Positions 37,830-48,562 of a stretch of 64,000 nucleotides of DNA are shown here, in pieces; positions within the stretch are counted from its first letter, which is position 1; every line of letters begins with the position of its first letter. The notes below the pieces were generated by a model. It was not told where the DNA came from and searched no databases. It was given only the letters and a program-made list of their open reading frames with translations. This DNA comes from Chryseobacterium sp. FP211-J200. Lineage in GTDB: Bacteria > Bacteroidota > Bacteroidia > Flavobacteriales > Weeksellaceae. Position numbers and translations under genes: made by a program. The DNA lies in assembly GCF_001643375.1 (NCBI RefSeq), contig NZ_LSHB01000022.1, positions 50,457 to 114,456 of the forward strand, in the 5' to 3' direction.

Positions 37830-38732
37830 ATGACATTCAACCAGCCACAACAACTCAAGACCATTGCAGATATCATCGATGCAAAATATATCGGCGCAGA
37901 AGATTTCCCAGTTCTCGGGACCAATGAAATTCACATGGTGAAAGCCGGAGAAATTGTTTTTGTAAATCATCCAAAATATTACGACAAAGCACTCAATTCT
38001 GCTGCGACGATCATCTTAATTGATAAAGAAGTAGAGTGCCCAGTCGGAAAAGCACTTTTGGTCTCCGATGATCCATTCAGGGATTTTAACAAGATCAATA
38101 CACACTTCACAAGGATCTCAAACTTCAAAGAAGAACTTCACGACCTGGAAGTTGGAGATGGAACTTTCATTCATCCTTCAGTCGTCATTGGAAATGATGT
38201 GAAAATAGGGAAGAACTGCCACATTTTTCCAAATGTTGTGATAGGAGACAGAACCATCATCGGTGATAATGTCATTATCCAAGCCAACACAGTTTTAGGC
38301 GGTGACGCTTTTTATTACAGAAAACTCAACAGAAATTTCGACAGACTGATTTCGGTCGGAAATGTCATCATCGAAAATAATGTAGAGATCGGAAACGGTT
38401 GTACGATCGATAGAGGCGTGACGGATCCGACGATCATTGGAGAAGGCAGTATTTTGGACAATCAGATCCAGATTGGTCACGACACGATCATTGGTAAAAG
38501 ATGTCTGATTGCTTCTCAAACGGGAATTGCAGGCTGCTGTATCATCGAGGATGAAGTAACGATCTGGGGACAAGTAGGAATGGCTTCTGGCGTACGTGTG
38601 GAAAGCGGCACAGTTCTACTTGCAAAAAGTGGTGTCAACAGAAATCTTAAAAAAGGAACCTACTTCGGACCCATTGCAGAAGAGTTCAGGGATTATCTTA
38701 GAAAAGAAGTCAAAATCAAAAATCTGAAGTAA
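37830..38732 (+). CDS. LpxD-like hexapeptide acyltransferase (second copy)
   Basis: A 300-residue protein built like LpxD: an N-terminal domain of about 100 residues followed by hexapeptide repeats. The candidate catalytic His is in [12 protein letters not shown], matching HNVIIGENN of LpxD at 33396. It is 40 residues shorter, lacking part of the C-terminal helix region. It may have a different acceptor or acyl chain, or act on another UDP-sugar. The family-1 repeat separates it from efp, and sucD follows with its own promoter. Confidence 0.8.
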   Translation: MTFNQPQQLKTIADIIDAKYIGAEDFPVLGTNEIHMVKAGEIVFVNHPKYYDKALNSAATIILIDKEVECPVGKALLVSDDPFRDFNKINTHFTRISNFKEELHDLEVGDGTFIHPSVVIGNDVKIGKNCHIFPNVVIGDRTIIGDNVIIQANTVLGGDAFYYRKLNRNFDRLISVGNVIIENNVEIGNGCTIDRGVTDPTIIGEGSILDNQIQIGHDTIIGKRCLIASQTGIAGCCIIEDEVTIWGQVGMASGVRVESGTVLLAKSGVNRNLKKGTYFGPIAEEFRDYLRKEVKIKNLK

Positions 38733-38791
38733 ATCATATTTTATTAATCTAAAAAATTATTGATTACAAGAAATTTTTGGATTATTATCGT

Positions 38792-38799
38792 TATTTTTG
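38792..38799 (+). promoter_or_regulatory. -7 promoter box of sucD
   Basis: TATTTTTG fits TAnnTTTG, 42 bases before the sucD ATG. Confidence 0.5.
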
Positions 38800-38841
38800 C
38801 GAGTAACAAAGTTTTATAAAATCAATAAATTACAATAAAAA

Positions 38842-39714
38842 ATGTCAGTATTAGTAAACAAAGATTCTAAAGTTATCGTACAAGGATTTACAGGTAACGA
38901 AGGTACTTTCCACGCAGGTCAAATGATCGATTACGGAACCAACGTTGTTGGTGGTGTAACTCCAGGAAAAGGAGGTTCTGAGCACCTTGGTAAGCCAGTT
39001 TTCAATTCTGTGGCAGAAGCTGTAGAGAAAGCAGGAGCTAATGTGAGTATTATTTTCGTTCCGCCTGCATTTGCTGCAGATGCTGTAATGGAAGCTGCTG
39101 AGGCAGGTATCAAAGTTATTGTATGTATCACAGAAGGGATTCCTGTTGCTGATATGGTAAAGGTTAAGGATTATATCCAAGACAGAGACGTTCGTTTGAT
39201 CGGTCCAAACTGTCCCGGTATCATCACTTCAGACGAAGCTAAAATCGGAATTATGCCTGGTTTTGTTTTCAAAAAAGGAAAAGTGGGGATCGTTTCAAAA
39301 TCTGGAACTTTAACTTACGAAGCTGCTGATCAAGTTGTGAAAGCTGGTTTCGGCGTTTCTACAGCTATCGGAATTGGTGGAGATCCAATCATTGGAACGA
39401 CTACAAAAGAAGCTTTGGAATTGTTCATCAACGATCCAGAAACTGAAGCGGTTGTAATGATCGGTGAGATCGGTGGATCTTTGGAAGCAGAAGCTGCAAG
39501 ATGGTACAAAGCGAGTGGTTCTACAAAACCAGTTGTAGGTTTCATCGCAGGACAAACTGCTCCGAAAGGAAGAACAATGGGTCACGCAGGTGCAATCGTA
39601 GGAGGAGATGATGATACTGCACAGGCGAAAATGGCTATCATGGCAGAAAACGGAATTCACGTTGTAGATTCTCCAGCAGAGATAGGAGTAACTGTAGCGA
39701 AAGTTCTAGCATAA
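38842..39714 (+). CDS. sucD: Succinate--CoA ligase alpha subunit
   Basis: Citric acid cycle enzyme converting succinyl-CoA to succinate with nucleotide formation. The 290-residue protein has the CoA-binding Rossmann start [36 protein letters not shown], and the phosphorylated His in [13 protein letters not shown]. The beta subunit gene sucC is not beside it, so the subunits come from separate transcripts. A terminator follows at 39751. Confidence 0.96.
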   Translation: MSVLVNKDSKVIVQGFTGNEGTFHAGQMIDYGTNVVGGVTPGKGGSEHLGKPVFNSVAEAVEKAGANVSIIFVPPAFAADAVMEAAEAGIKVIVCITEGIPVADMVKVKDYIQDRDVRLIGPNCPGIITSDEAKIGIMPGFVFKKGKVGIVSKSGTLTYEAADQVVKAGFGVSTAIGIGGDPIIGTTTKEALELFINDPETEAVVMIGEIGGSLEAEAARWYKASGSTKPVVGFIAGQTAPKGRTMGHAGAIVGGDDDTAQAKMAIMAENGIHVVDSPAEIGVTVAKVLA

Positions 39715-39750
39715 TTGTAATTGGCTACGATCTTTTATTAAATATATTTT

Positions 39751-39781
39751 GAGAAGCTCAGACTGGGCTTCTCATTTTTTT
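39751..39781 (+). terminator. Terminator after sucD
   Basis: GAGAAGC (39751-39757) and GCTTCTC (39767-39773) pair, followed by ATTTTTTT. Confidence 0.88.
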
Positions 39782-39821
39782 TATTTAAATTTGAACAAGA
39801 AAAATATTTTAAAACACATTT

Positions 39822-40499
39822 ATGAAAAAAATACTTTTTGCATCTCTAATTTTAGCTTCGTTTTTATCACAAGCACAGGTGGATTTCAGGTCAACAGAAT
39901 TTGGTATTGTTGCTGGAGGAACCTATTCCAGAGTTAGAAATGCCCACAATCCTTCCGGACCGAGATTTTCTGTCTTAGGTGGAGTTACAGCGCAAGTACC
40001 AATTGGTACAGGAGAGCAGTTTTATATTCAGGCAGAGGCTTTGTACTTTGGAGCTGGTGAAACAGGGAAATCTAAAGATGCGAAAGGAAGTCCGTCTTAT
40101 GATGGTGTTTATGCCAATAACTATTTGAGTGTTCCTTTCAATTTTAAAGCGTACTTTTCTGAAGCAGAATCAGAATTTTACGGTTTGATCGGACCGAGAT
40201 TTAATTTCTTGATCAGTCAAAAAGTTAAAAATGTGCCTGTAGGAAGAGAATATTATGATCCAGATGTTATAAACCCGGAATATCCGAATATCAATGGAAA
40301 GGCCAATTCTTTTAATTTTGGAATCGGGGCAGGTATTGGATACAGTTATAAAAGACAGTTGGAAATTGCATTCAAATATGACATCGGTCTATCAAATGCT
40401 TATCCCAATCTTGTAGAAGCTTGGACGATGGATCCTGATACCCAAAAGAAAAAATCAGAACAGGTTTTAAGTTTAGGACTAACTTACTTCTTCAAATAA
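39822..40499 (+). CDS. Outer membrane beta-barrel protein (PorT-like)
   Basis: A 225-residue protein with signal peptide ending FLSQAQ. Alternating hydrophobic strands and a C-terminal SLGLTYFFK with terminal aromatic residues indicate an 8-10-strand outer membrane barrel. It resembles the PorT/OmpA-like barrel family of Bacteroidota. No specific function can be read. It converges with recA across a strong shared terminator. Confidence 0.8.
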   Translation: MKKILFASLILASFLSQAQVDFRSTEFGIVAGGTYSRVRNAHNPSGPRFSVLGGVTAQVPIGTGEQFYIQAEALYFGAGETGKSKDAKGSPSYDGVYANNYLSVPFNFKAYFSEAESEFYGLIGPRFNFLISQKVKNVPVGREYYDPDVINPEYPNINGKANSFNFGIGAGIGYSYKRQLEIAFKYDIGLSNAYPNLVEAWTMDPDTQKKKSEQVLSLGLTYFFK

Positions 40500-40506
40500 A
40501 AAAAAC

Positions 40507-40536
40507 AAAGGCTGTGAAATTTCACAGCCTTTTGTT
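40507..40536. terminator. Bidirectional terminator between the barrel gene and recA
   Basis: AAAGGCTGTGAAA (40507-40519) and TTTCACAGCCTTT (40520-40532) are perfectly complementary, with T-rich flank on both strands. Confidence 0.94.
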
Positions 40537-40552
40537 TTATATAAGTTAGATG

Positions 40553-41554
40553 TTATTTGTTTTTGATGATCTCTCTTATTTTTCCTTCGATCTCTTCAGA
40601 AAGCTCAGGATTGTCTTTCAAGACGTCTTTCACAGCATCACGGCCTTGTCCAAGTTTTGTATCTTCATAACTGAACCAAGATCCACTTTTTTTCACCACT
40701 GCCAAGTCTACCGCCGTGTCCAGGATTTCTCCGGATTTAGAAATACCTTCACCGTACATGATATCGAATTCTGCCATTTTGAAAGGTGGTGCTACTTTGT
40801 TTTTCACAATTTTTACTTTCACGCGGCTTCCAACAGCTTCGTCGCCATTTTTGATTGGTGCACTTGCTTTTCTGATATCAATTCTCACAGAAGCGTAGAA
40901 CTTCAATGCATTACCTCCAGTCGTCGTTTCAGGATTTCCGAACATTACTCCAATCTTTTCACGCAGCTGGTTGATGAAAATCACTGTACATTTTGTTCTT
41001 GAGATAGAACCTGTTAGTTTTCTTAGAGCCTGTGACATCAATCTTGCATGAAGACCCATTTTGGAATCTCCCATTTCACCTTCGATCTCCGCTTTAGGCG
41101 TCAAAGCCGCAACAGAATCTATTACAACGATGTCAATTGCGCCTGATCTGATCAGGTTATCAGCAATTTCCAAAGCTTGCTCACCATTGTCCGGTTGAGA
41201 AATGATCAGGTTTTCCAGATCCACACCCAATTTTGCAGCGTAGCTTCTGTCGAATGCATGCTCAGCATCTATAAAGGCAGCAATTCCTCCAGTTTTTTGT
41301 GCTTCTGCAATAGCATGCAAGGTCAATGTTGTTTTACCGGAAGATTCTGGCCCGTAGATTTCGATCACTCGTCCTCTTGGATACCCACCAACTCCCAAAG
41401 CAAGGTCAATCCCTAATGAACCGGAAGGAATTACTTCTATCGTGTGGTCCACAGAATCTTCGCCCAAGGTCATCACGGTTCCTTTTCCGTAGGTTTTATC
41501 TAGTTTTTCCAGCACCAGTTGCAGTGCTTTTTTCTTATCGTCGGTACTACTCAT
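40553..41554 (-). CDS. recA: Recombinase A
   Basis: Forms filaments on single-stranded DNA for strand exchange. The 333-residue protein has Walker [11 protein letters not shown], Walker [13 protein letters not shown], the L1 loop region [18 protein letters not shown], and L2 [21 protein letters not shown]. No LexA-type SOS box was identified upstream. A TATTTTTG box lies at 41581-41574 on the minus strand. Confidence 0.98.
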   Translation of the reverse strand: MSSTDDKKKALQLVLEKLDKTYGKGTVMTLGEDSVDHTIEVIPSGSLGIDLALGVGGYPRGRVIEIYGPESSGKTTLTLHAIAEAQKTGGIAAFIDAEHAFDRSYAAKLGVDLENLIISQPDNGEQALEIADNLIRSGAIDIVVIDSVAALTPKAEIEGEMGDSKMGLHARLMSQALRKLTGSISRTKCTVIFINQLREKIGVMFGNPETTTGGNALKFYASVRIDIRKASAPIKNGDEAVGSRVKVKIVKNKVAPPFKMAEFDIMYGEGISKSGEILDTAVDLAVVKKSGSWFSYEDTKLGQGRDAVKDVLKDNPELSEEIEGKIREIIKNK

Positions 41555-41573
41555 TATTTCAAAAAATTATTCT

Positions 41574-41581
41574 CAAAAATA
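41574..41581 (-). promoter_or_regulatory. -7 promoter box of recA
   Basis: Minus strand TATTTTTG fits TAnnTTTG, 19 bases before the recA ATG. Confidence 0.55.
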
Positions 41582-41693
41582 ATCATTTTAATTATGAATG
41601 CCTAATTTTTTTTGTTCCTTATAATATCCATTTTTAATGGAAACTTTAAAGTTGTATTAATAAAAAATTTGGCTTATTATCTAAAATATCAGT

Positions 41694-41701
41694 TAAATTT
41701 G
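41694..41701 (+). promoter_or_regulatory. -7 promoter box of the delta-60 repeat protein gene
   Basis: TAAATTTG fits TAnnTTTG and lies 16 bases before ATG 41718, leaving a very short leader. Confidence 0.55.
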
Positions 41702-41717
41702 CTGATATTTTTTATGA

Positions 41718-44204
41718 ATGATGCAAGCTTTATCAATTATATTTTTATTTGCATTAATTTTTATTCACGCGCAGCCTGGTAGTGCTGATGCATCTTTCAA
41801 CCCATCGGATGTAGGCTTCGGAATAGACGAGGGTGCCAACGATTATGTGAAAGATATTATACTTCAGCCAGACGGTAAGTTTCTGATAGGTGGGGATTTT
41901 ACGACCTATAATTCAAGTTCGGCGAAGTCATTGGCAAGGATCAATAAAGACGGAAGTTTTGATAATACCTTTCTAATTGGTTCTGGAGCGAACGACTATG
42001 TGTCATCTTTTGTTGCCCAACCAGATGGAAAGATCCTTGTCTGTGGTAGTTTCACAATTTTCAATGGAGTTACGAAGAACAGAATTGTAAGGCTAAATCC
42101 AAATGGGACCACAGATGCCACTTTTGTAATTGGAACTGGCGCAGATGGTGTTGTGGAATGTGTTGCGGTACAGGATGATGGGAAGATCATCATTGGTGGT
42201 CAATTTACAAAATTTAATGGAGTAACAAGACGATATATCGCTCGACTAAATGCTAACGGAAGTCTTGATACAACATTTGATTCGAGTGCTGGTTTTAATT
42301 CTCATGTCTATTCGGTCGTTGTTCAAGGAGATGGAAAGATCATTGCTGGTGGAAATTTCATCTCTTACAATTCTGTTTCTCAGAATTATATTGTGAGACT
42401 TAATTCTGATGCGAGCATCGACGATTCTTTTGTGACTTCTGGTTTCAATAATAGTGCTTATATCATTCAGCTTTCAAACGATGGAAAAATATTTGTGGGT
42501 GGAAAATTCACGAAATACAATAATGTAACCAAAAACGGGATTGTAAAATTGAATGAAGATGGAAGTCTTGATGAAACCTTTACCACCGGATCTGGTGCAA
42601 ACAATGTTGTAAGAAACATCCTGAACCTGGAAGATGGAACATTGTTGTTGGGTGGAGATTTTACAGCATATGCCGGAACATTGAGAAACTATATTGTGAG
42701 GGTCAATGCGAATGGAACAATCGATTCAAGCTTCAATCCTGGTAAGGGATTTGGTTCTAGTGTCACTAGTTTCCAGCAGCAGCCTGATGGTAAATTGTTG
42801 ATAGGCGGAAGTTATACGTTGTTTAATAATAAAGTCAGACATTATCTCGTCATGCTTGATGAAGATGGGACACTCGATGGTAACTTCAATCCTGGAAATG
42901 CGGCTGATGGACAGATAAGAGATGTTGCAGTACAGGCGGATCAGAAAATGGTCATTGTAGGAAACTTTAATAGTTTTAATGATATTTTGAATAACAGAAT
43001 TGCAAGAATTGACCAAGATGGTAATGTTGATACCACTTTACAAACAGGAACCGGTGCAGACCAATTGATCAGAACTGTTGCGTCACAAAGTGATCATAAG
43101 ATCATCATCGGTGGTAATTTCACAACCTTCAATACAGCTCAAAAATCTTATTTGGCAAGGCTCAATTCTTCAGGCTCACTGGACAGTGATTTTAATATTG
43201 GCTATGGACCGACGGACGTTGTGAGAGATATTCTCATCCAGCCAGATGGAAAGATTTTAATTTGTGGAGATTTTACAGTTTTCAATACCAAAACTTTCAA
43301 TCGTATCATCAGATTGAATATGGATGGAACAATAGATACAAGTTTCCAGCCGTTGAGCGGCGCAAATAATTCAATCTATTCCATGAAATTGCAAAATGAC
43401 AACAAGATTGTAATCTCGGGCAATTTTACCACTTATGATGGAATTGCTAGAAATAGATTGGCCAGAATCAATTCCGATGGAACTCTGGATAGTTCTTTCT
43501 CAGTGGGAACTGGGGCAAACGGCATTGTAAACAATATGCTCATTCAAAACGATGGTAAAATTGTCATTGGAGGTAATTTCACAACATTGAATGGCGTGAC
43601 TTCTACAAGAATAGCAAGAGTCAATGCTGATGGAAGTAGAGATGCAAGCTTTGTATCGACTGTTGGTACAAATGCGGTTGTCGAAAGCATCGTTTTACAG
43701 GAAAATGGTAAAATATTAATTGGTGGAAGCTTTACCAAATACAATAACATTACACGAAATTACATTGCAAGACTCAACGCAGATGGAACTTTAGACGAAT
43801 CATTTAGTAGAACTTTAACCGGTGCTAACAAGCCAATTTACAAATTGATATCTCAAGACGAAAAATATATTGCGGTCGGAGATTTTACAGTGTATAATGG
43901 GATTGGTAGAAATAGAATTACAAGAATAATCGGAGGTGAGGATATCCATCTTGATACGAATAGTATTGATGTAAGAAAAGTTAAGATCTATCCAAATCCA
44001 ACATCCGAAAAGTTGTTTATCTCAAGTGATTTGAACTTGATTAAATTTGAGATTTATGATTTATCCGGGAAAAGATTACTTGCGAAAGAATTTAAAAAAG
44101 ATAATAATACAATCGATGTAAGTTATCTTAAAAAAGGAATTTACATTCTGGAACTGACCGATGATAAAGGAAAAATTCACAGTCACAAATTCATTATTGA
44201 ATAA
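41718..44204 (+). CDS. Secreted delta-60 repeat protein with T9SS sorting domain
   Basis: An 828-residue secreted protein: signal peptide ending FIHAQ, then about 14 repeats of roughly 51 residues with the delta-60 pattern (QPDGKILIGGDFT ... IARLNADGTLDTSF). Together they should form a beta-propeller-like fold. The C-terminal 75 residues, VKIYPNPTSEKLFISSD to HKFIIE, are a type A T9SS sorting domain. It is probably exported to the cell surface; a role in adhesion or polymer binding is only inferred. ATG 41721 is an alternative start one codon in. Confidence 0.88.
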   Translation: MMQALSIIFLFALIFIHAQPGSADASFNPSDVGFGIDEGANDYVKDIILQPDGKFLIGGDFTTYNSSSAKSLARINKDGSFDNTFLIGSGANDYVSSFVAQPDGKILVCGSFTIFNGVTKNRIVRLNPNGTTDATFVIGTGADGVVECVAVQDDGKIIIGGQFTKFNGVTRRYIARLNANGSLDTTFDSSAGFNSHVYSVVVQGDGKIIAGGNFISYNSVSQNYIVRLNSDASIDDSFVTSGFNNSAYIIQLSNDGKIFVGGKFTKYNNVTKNGIVKLNEDGSLDETFTTGSGANNVVRNILNLEDGTLLLGGDFTAYAGTLRNYIVRVNANGTIDSSFNPGKGFGSSVTSFQQQPDGKLLIGGSYTLFNNKVRHYLVMLDEDGTLDGNFNPGNAADGQIRDVAVQADQKMVIVGNFNSFNDILNNRIARIDQDGNVDTTLQTGTGADQLIRTVASQSDHKIIIGGNFTTFNTAQKSYLARLNSSGSLDSDFNIGYGPTDVVRDILIQPDGKILICGDFTVFNTKTFNRIIRLNMDGTIDTSFQPLSGANNSIYSMKLQNDNKIVISGNFTTYDGIARNRLARINSDGTLDSSFSVGTGANGIVNNMLIQNDGKIVIGGNFTTLNGVTSTRIARVNADGSRDASFVSTVGTNAVVESIVLQENGKILIGGSFTKYNNITRNYIARLNADGTLDESFSRTLTGANKPIYKLISQDEKYIAVGDFTVYNGIGRNRITRIIGGEDIHLDTNSIDVRKVKIYPNPTSEKLFISSDLNLIKFEIYDLSGKRLLAKEFKKDNNTIDVSYLKKGIYILELTDDKGKIHSHKFIIE

Positions 44205-44231
44205 CACTGATGCCAAAAATAAATAAATAAA

Positions 44232-44261
44232 AAAACCTCTGAAATCTCAGAGGTTTTAATT
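44232..44261. terminator. Bidirectional terminator between the delta-60 gene and gap
   Basis: AAAACCTCTGA (44232-44242) and TCAGAGGTTTT (44247-44257) pair perfectly, with A and T tracts on either side serving both strands. Confidence 0.93.
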
Positions 44262-44279
44262 TTATCAAAAAGCTTCAGA

Positions 44280-45311
<1,032 letters not shown>

Positions 45312-45340
45312 TTATTATAAATTTACGAAAAAATAAGGAA

Positions 45341-46327
45341 TTACATAGCCAAAATCTCAGCTATTTTCAATAGGTCCTTATCTATTTCGTTATGTTTTTT
45401 GATGGCTTCTTCTATTGGTGTGTAGACGATTTTATTCGATTGCATTCCGACCATTACTTTGTTCTGTCCTTCCATTAGGCCAATCACAGCACCATAACCT
45501 AGGTGGCTTGCAAGCACTCTGTCTGCGCAGCTAGGGGATCCACCTCTTTGGATGTGTCCCAAGATGGTAACACGGATGTCATAATTAGGAAATTCGCCTT
45601 TGGTCGCTTTTGCAAGATCATAAATGTTTCCAAGTTCTTCTCCTTCCGCTACAACCACGATGCTGGATGATTTACCTACTTTTTCAGCTGTTCTGAAAGT
45701 GTTGAAGAGGTCTTCCAAGCTGTCTTTTCTTTCCGGAATTAAAATATCGAGAGCACCAGTTGCAATACCGCTGTTCAAAGCAATAAAACCAGCATCACGC
45801 CCCATTACTTCTACAAAGAAAACTCTGTTGTGGGAAGTTGCTGTATCACGGATCTTGTCGATAGAATCCATCGCTGTATTAAGGGCAGTGTCATAACCGA
45901 TTGTTTTGTCTGTGCCAAAGATATCGTTGTCAATGGTTCCGGGAACGCCTATTACTTTGATTCCATACTCTTCATTGAAAACCTTTGCACCTGTGAAACT
46001 TCCGTCTCCACCGATACATACCAATGCATCTACGCCTAATTTAACACACTGGTCGTAAGCTTTTTTTCTGCCTTCCGGCGTCATGAATTCTTTTGATCTG
46101 GCAGACTTCAGAATAGTTCCGCCTTGATTGATAATATTTTTGACAGAACGAGGTCCCATCTTTATGATATCACCTGCAATAAGACCATTGTAGCCTTCTC
46201 GGATACCGTAACAGTCTATATTGTAGTGATTTGCTGTTCGTACAACAGCTCTAAGTGCAGCATTCATCCCGGGAGCATCGCCTCCGGAAGTCAGAACTGC
46301 AATAGATTTTATGTTGTTTTCTGACAT
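45341..46327 (-). CDS. pfkA: ATP-dependent 6-phosphofructokinase
   Basis: Phosphorylates fructose-6-phosphate in glycolysis. The 328-residue protein has GGDAPGMNAALRAVV at the start, the ATP motif CIGGDGSFTGA, and the substrate site GTIDNDIFGTDKTIGYDTA. The Gly-Asp-Gly sequence in GGDGS points to ATP, not pyrophosphate, as donor. First gene of the pfkA-gap operon, with a promoter box at 46348. Confidence 0.97.
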   Translation of the reverse strand: MSENNIKSIAVLTSGGDAPGMNAALRAVVRTANHYNIDCYGIREGYNGLIAGDIIKMGPRSVKNIINQGGTILKSARSKEFMTPEGRKKAYDQCVKLGVDALVCIGGDGSFTGAKVFNEEYGIKVIGVPGTIDNDIFGTDKTIGYDTALNTAMDSIDKIRDTATSHNRVFFVEVMGRDAGFIALNSGIATGALDILIPERKDSLEDLFNTFRTAEKVGKSSSIVVVAEGEELGNIYDLAKATKGEFPNYDIRVTILGHIQRGGSPSCADRVLASHLGYGAVIGLMEGQNKVMVGMQSNKIVYTPIEEAIKKHNEIDKDLLKIAEILAM

Positions 46328-46347
46328 ATTTTCAATTTTTTTCAGAG

Positions 46348-46355
46348 CAAATTTA
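46348..46355 (-). promoter_or_regulatory. -7 promoter box of pfkA-gap
   Basis: Minus strand TAAATTTG fits TAnnTTTG, 20 bases before the pfkA ATG. Confidence 0.55.
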
Positions 46356-46574
46356 CGAAATAGGAATCACATTAAAGAACGGCTTTTAATATTATGTCAT
46401 AAATTGTATCATATGGTAAGGTTATATTGTCCGAAATGCTGATAATCATACTTTCTCCGCAATCTTTCATTAAAATATGACAAATATTAGAATTAAATTT
46501 CTTCAAGACTTTGTATGTTTTATTATATTTACGAACAATACAAAAATAAAATTTTAAACATTAAATAATCAAAT

Positions 46575-47501
46575 ATGAAAGTTACCGTAGTTGGCGCAGG
46601 CGCAGTAGGAGCTAGTTGTGCAGAATACATCGCAATGAAAGATTTTGCAGCAGAAGTTGTTTTGGTGGACATCAAAGAAGGTTTCGCAGAAGGAAAAGCA
46701 ATGGACCTGATGCAAACGGCTTCTCTTAACGGTTTTGATACCAAAATTACCGGAACAACTGGAGATTATTCCAAGACAGCAGGTTCCAAAGTAGCAGTGA
46801 TCACTTCTGGAATCCCAAGAAAACCGGGAATGACGAGAGAGGAATTGATCGGAATCAACGCTGGAATCGTAAAAGAAGTGACTCAAAACTTGGTAAAACA
46901 TTCGCCGGACGTTATCATCATTGTGGTTTCTAACCCGATGGATACAATGGCTTATTTGGTTCACAAAACATCTGGACTTCCAAAAGAAAGAATCATCGGA
47001 ATGGGTGGTGCTTTGGATTCTGCAAGATTCAAGTACAGATTGGCAGAAGCATTGGAGTCTCCAATCTCTGACGTTGATGGAATGGTGATCGCAGCGCATT
47101 CTGACACAGGAATGTTGCCACTTTTCAGCAAAGCTACAAGAAATGGTGTTCCAGTTTCAGAATTCTTGAGCGATGAGCAAAAAGCTAACGTGATCGAAGA
47201 AACTAAAATTGGAGGTGCAACCTTGACAAAATTATTGGGAACTTCAGCTTGGTATGCACCAGGCGCGGCAGTTTCTGTGATGGTTCAATCCATCCTTTGC
47301 GACCAAAAGAAAATGATTCCTTGTTCATTGATGCTTGACGGAGAATATGGCGAAAGCGACATCTGTCTTGGTGTTCCGGCAATCATTGGAAAAGATGGTG
47401 TTGAGAAAATCGTAAACATCACATTGACAGAAGAAGAAAAAGCGAAGTTTGCTGAGGCTGCAAAAGCTGTAAGAGACGTGAACGGAGATCTGAAGTTTTA
47501 A
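46575..47501 (+). CDS. mdh: Malate dehydrogenase
   Basis: Interconverts malate and oxaloacetate with NAD. The 308-residue protein has the NAD fold VTVVGAGAVGASCAEYIA, substrate-binding Arg residues in GIPRKPGMTREEL, and catalytic His in AAHSDTGMLP. It is of the LDH-like MDH type found in Bacteroidota. The gene is alone, with a very strong hairpin after it. Confidence 0.96.
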   Translation: MKVTVVGAGAVGASCAEYIAMKDFAAEVVLVDIKEGFAEGKAMDLMQTASLNGFDTKITGTTGDYSKTAGSKVAVITSGIPRKPGMTREELIGINAGIVKEVTQNLVKHSPDVIIIVVSNPMDTMAYLVHKTSGLPKERIIGMGGALDSARFKYRLAEALESPISDVDGMVIAAHSDTGMLPLFSKATRNGVPVSEFLSDEQKANVIEETKIGGATLTKLLGTSAWYAPGAAVSVMVQSILCDQKKMIPCSLMLDGEYGESDICLGVPAIIGKDGVEKIVNITLTEEEKAKFAEAAKAVRDVNGDLKF

Positions 47502-47520
47502 GCTTTAGAGTTTGATATAA

Positions 47521-47562
47521 AAATAACCCGTCCCGAAATTTTTCGGGACGGGTTATTTTTGG
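47521..47562. terminator. Strong bidirectional terminator after mdh
   Basis: AAATAACCCGTCCCGAAA (47521-47538) and TTTCGGGACGGGTTATTT (47541-47558) form an 18-bp perfect stem, then TT. It also ends the convergent nuclease-like gene at 47577. Confidence 0.95.
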
Positions 47563-47576
47563 TTTTATATAAAAAA

Positions 47577-48173
47577 TTATCCAAGCTTTATTAAAAGTAA
47601 TTTTTCGATTTTTTTGCAGTTATCTAAATTATTTCTATCTATGCCGTTAACTTCAAATTCATTAAATCTTAAAGTTGGATTTAATCCGTTTATTTGTGGA
47701 AATAAATCTCTAAAACAGTCTAAATAAGCTCTTTGAGCAGTTCTCCCTCCAACAAAACTAAAATCTTTCGTTTGTTTTGATTGCCTGTACTTGTCTGCTC
47801 TTAGTGTGTTTATCTCGCAAAATGTTATCCACTGTTCACGACTGAAATTCAATTTTAAATTTTGTGGATAAAATTCAAATGTTTGTCTTCTAAATGAAGA
47901 AAAATGTTGGAATTCATCAAATTCAAATAGAAAATTGAGGTTTCCACCAAAGTAAGCATCAGATTGTAGTTTACTGATTTTTTTGCTGTCACTACCTAAT
48001 GTGTCACCTTTTAACTTTTCAAATATATTTTCAATAATTGGAAAATAAATTGAAAAATCTTTTTGTAGATGTTTATTTACAAACCAATCAAATTTAATAT
48101 TAGTTTCAGCCTTTTGATTTAGAACTGTTTGTATTAATTCTGTAATCAATTTTTGTTTGTCTCCAGTAGCCAT
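47577..48173 (-). CDS. Uncharacterised protein with a Vsr/DUF559-like nuclease motif
   Basis: I cannot name the family. The 198-residue protein contains SDAYFGGNLNFLFEFDEFQ at 71-89, followed by His90. The pattern Asp72, Glu84-x-Asp86, Gln89-His90 resembles the D ... ExD ... QH core of very-short-patch-repair and DUF559 PD-(D/E)XK nucleases. It is followed by a basic stretch with LRADKYRQSKQTKD. It is the second gene of an AT-rich pair, starting 3 bases after the small gene at 48177-48491. Nuclease activity is inferred from the motif only. Confidence 0.6.
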   Translation of the reverse strand: MATGDKQKLITELIQTVLNQKAETNIKFDWFVNKHLQKDFSIYFPIIENIFEKLKGDTLGSDSKKISKLQSDAYFGGNLNFLFEFDEFQHFSSFRRQTFEFYPQNLKLNFSREQWITFCEINTLRADKYRQSKQTKDFSFVGGRTAQRAYLDCFRDLFPQINGLNPTLRFNEFEVNGIDRNNLDNCKKIEKLLLIKLG

Positions 48174-48176
48174 AAT

Positions 48177-48491
48177 TTATTCAATTGCATCTAAGGTTCT
48201 TGTTATTGCTTTACCACAAGTATTCTGTGAAATTAAACCTTCTTGAGCTGAAGCAATTATTTTTATCTCTGAAGTTGAGTCTCCTATTTTTTTTATATTT
48301 ATAGTAACATCAGCTTTATTCATATTTAAAACTCCACTGCCAATTGAGCCTGTTAATCGTCCAAATTTTTCTTGAAAACTTTGAATTTTCCCAACAGTTG
48401 AATATGCGTTTTTTATTGTTGCAAAAGTTTCTTCAAAGTTCATTTCTACTATTAGAGTTTCTTCTTGCTGAGTTGTTCTTGTTAAAGCCAT
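48177..48491 (-). CDS. Small conserved-looking protein, partner of the nuclease-like gene
   Basis: A 104-residue protein I do not recognise. The start MALTRTTQQEE, the middle TINIKKIGDSTSEIKIIASA and the end NTCGKAITRTLDAIE suggest a compact alpha/beta domain, without membrane or signal sequence. I start at ATG 48491; a TTG at 48506 would lie in the promoter box. First gene of the pair with 47577-48173; TAAATTATG links them, so they are surely co-transcribed. It could be a regulator or neutralising partner, but nothing proves it. Confidence 0.65.
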   Translation of the reverse strand: MALTRTTQQEETLIVEMNFEETFATIKNAYSTVGKIQSFQEKFGRLTGSIGSGVLNMNKADVTINIKKIGDSTSEIKIIASAQEGLISQNTCGKAITRTLDAIE

Positions 48492-48503
48492 AAAATTTTT
48501 ATT

Positions 48504-48511
48504 CAAATATA
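48504..48511 (-). promoter_or_regulatory. -7 promoter box of the small-protein/nuclease pair
   Basis: Minus strand TATATTTG fits TAnnTTTG; 12 bases separate it from ATG 48491. Confidence 0.6.
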
Positions 48512-48562
48512 AAACTATTCGATATGAAAACTTTACGGAAAACCGTAAACCAAACTTTTAAT

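Noticed and set aside
37609..37833. 74-residue open frame after efp
   Set aside because: It starts in the efp terminator and consists of the family-1 repeat.
41718..44204. Delta-60 repeats as an unknown DNA repeat
   Set aside because: The periodicity is at protein level, with synonymous variation between copies and a signal peptide and T9SS domain at the ends.
46569..47099. 176-residue minus-strand frame over mdh
   Set aside because: It is Cys/His/Ser-rich antisense translation of mdh, typical of a shadow frame.
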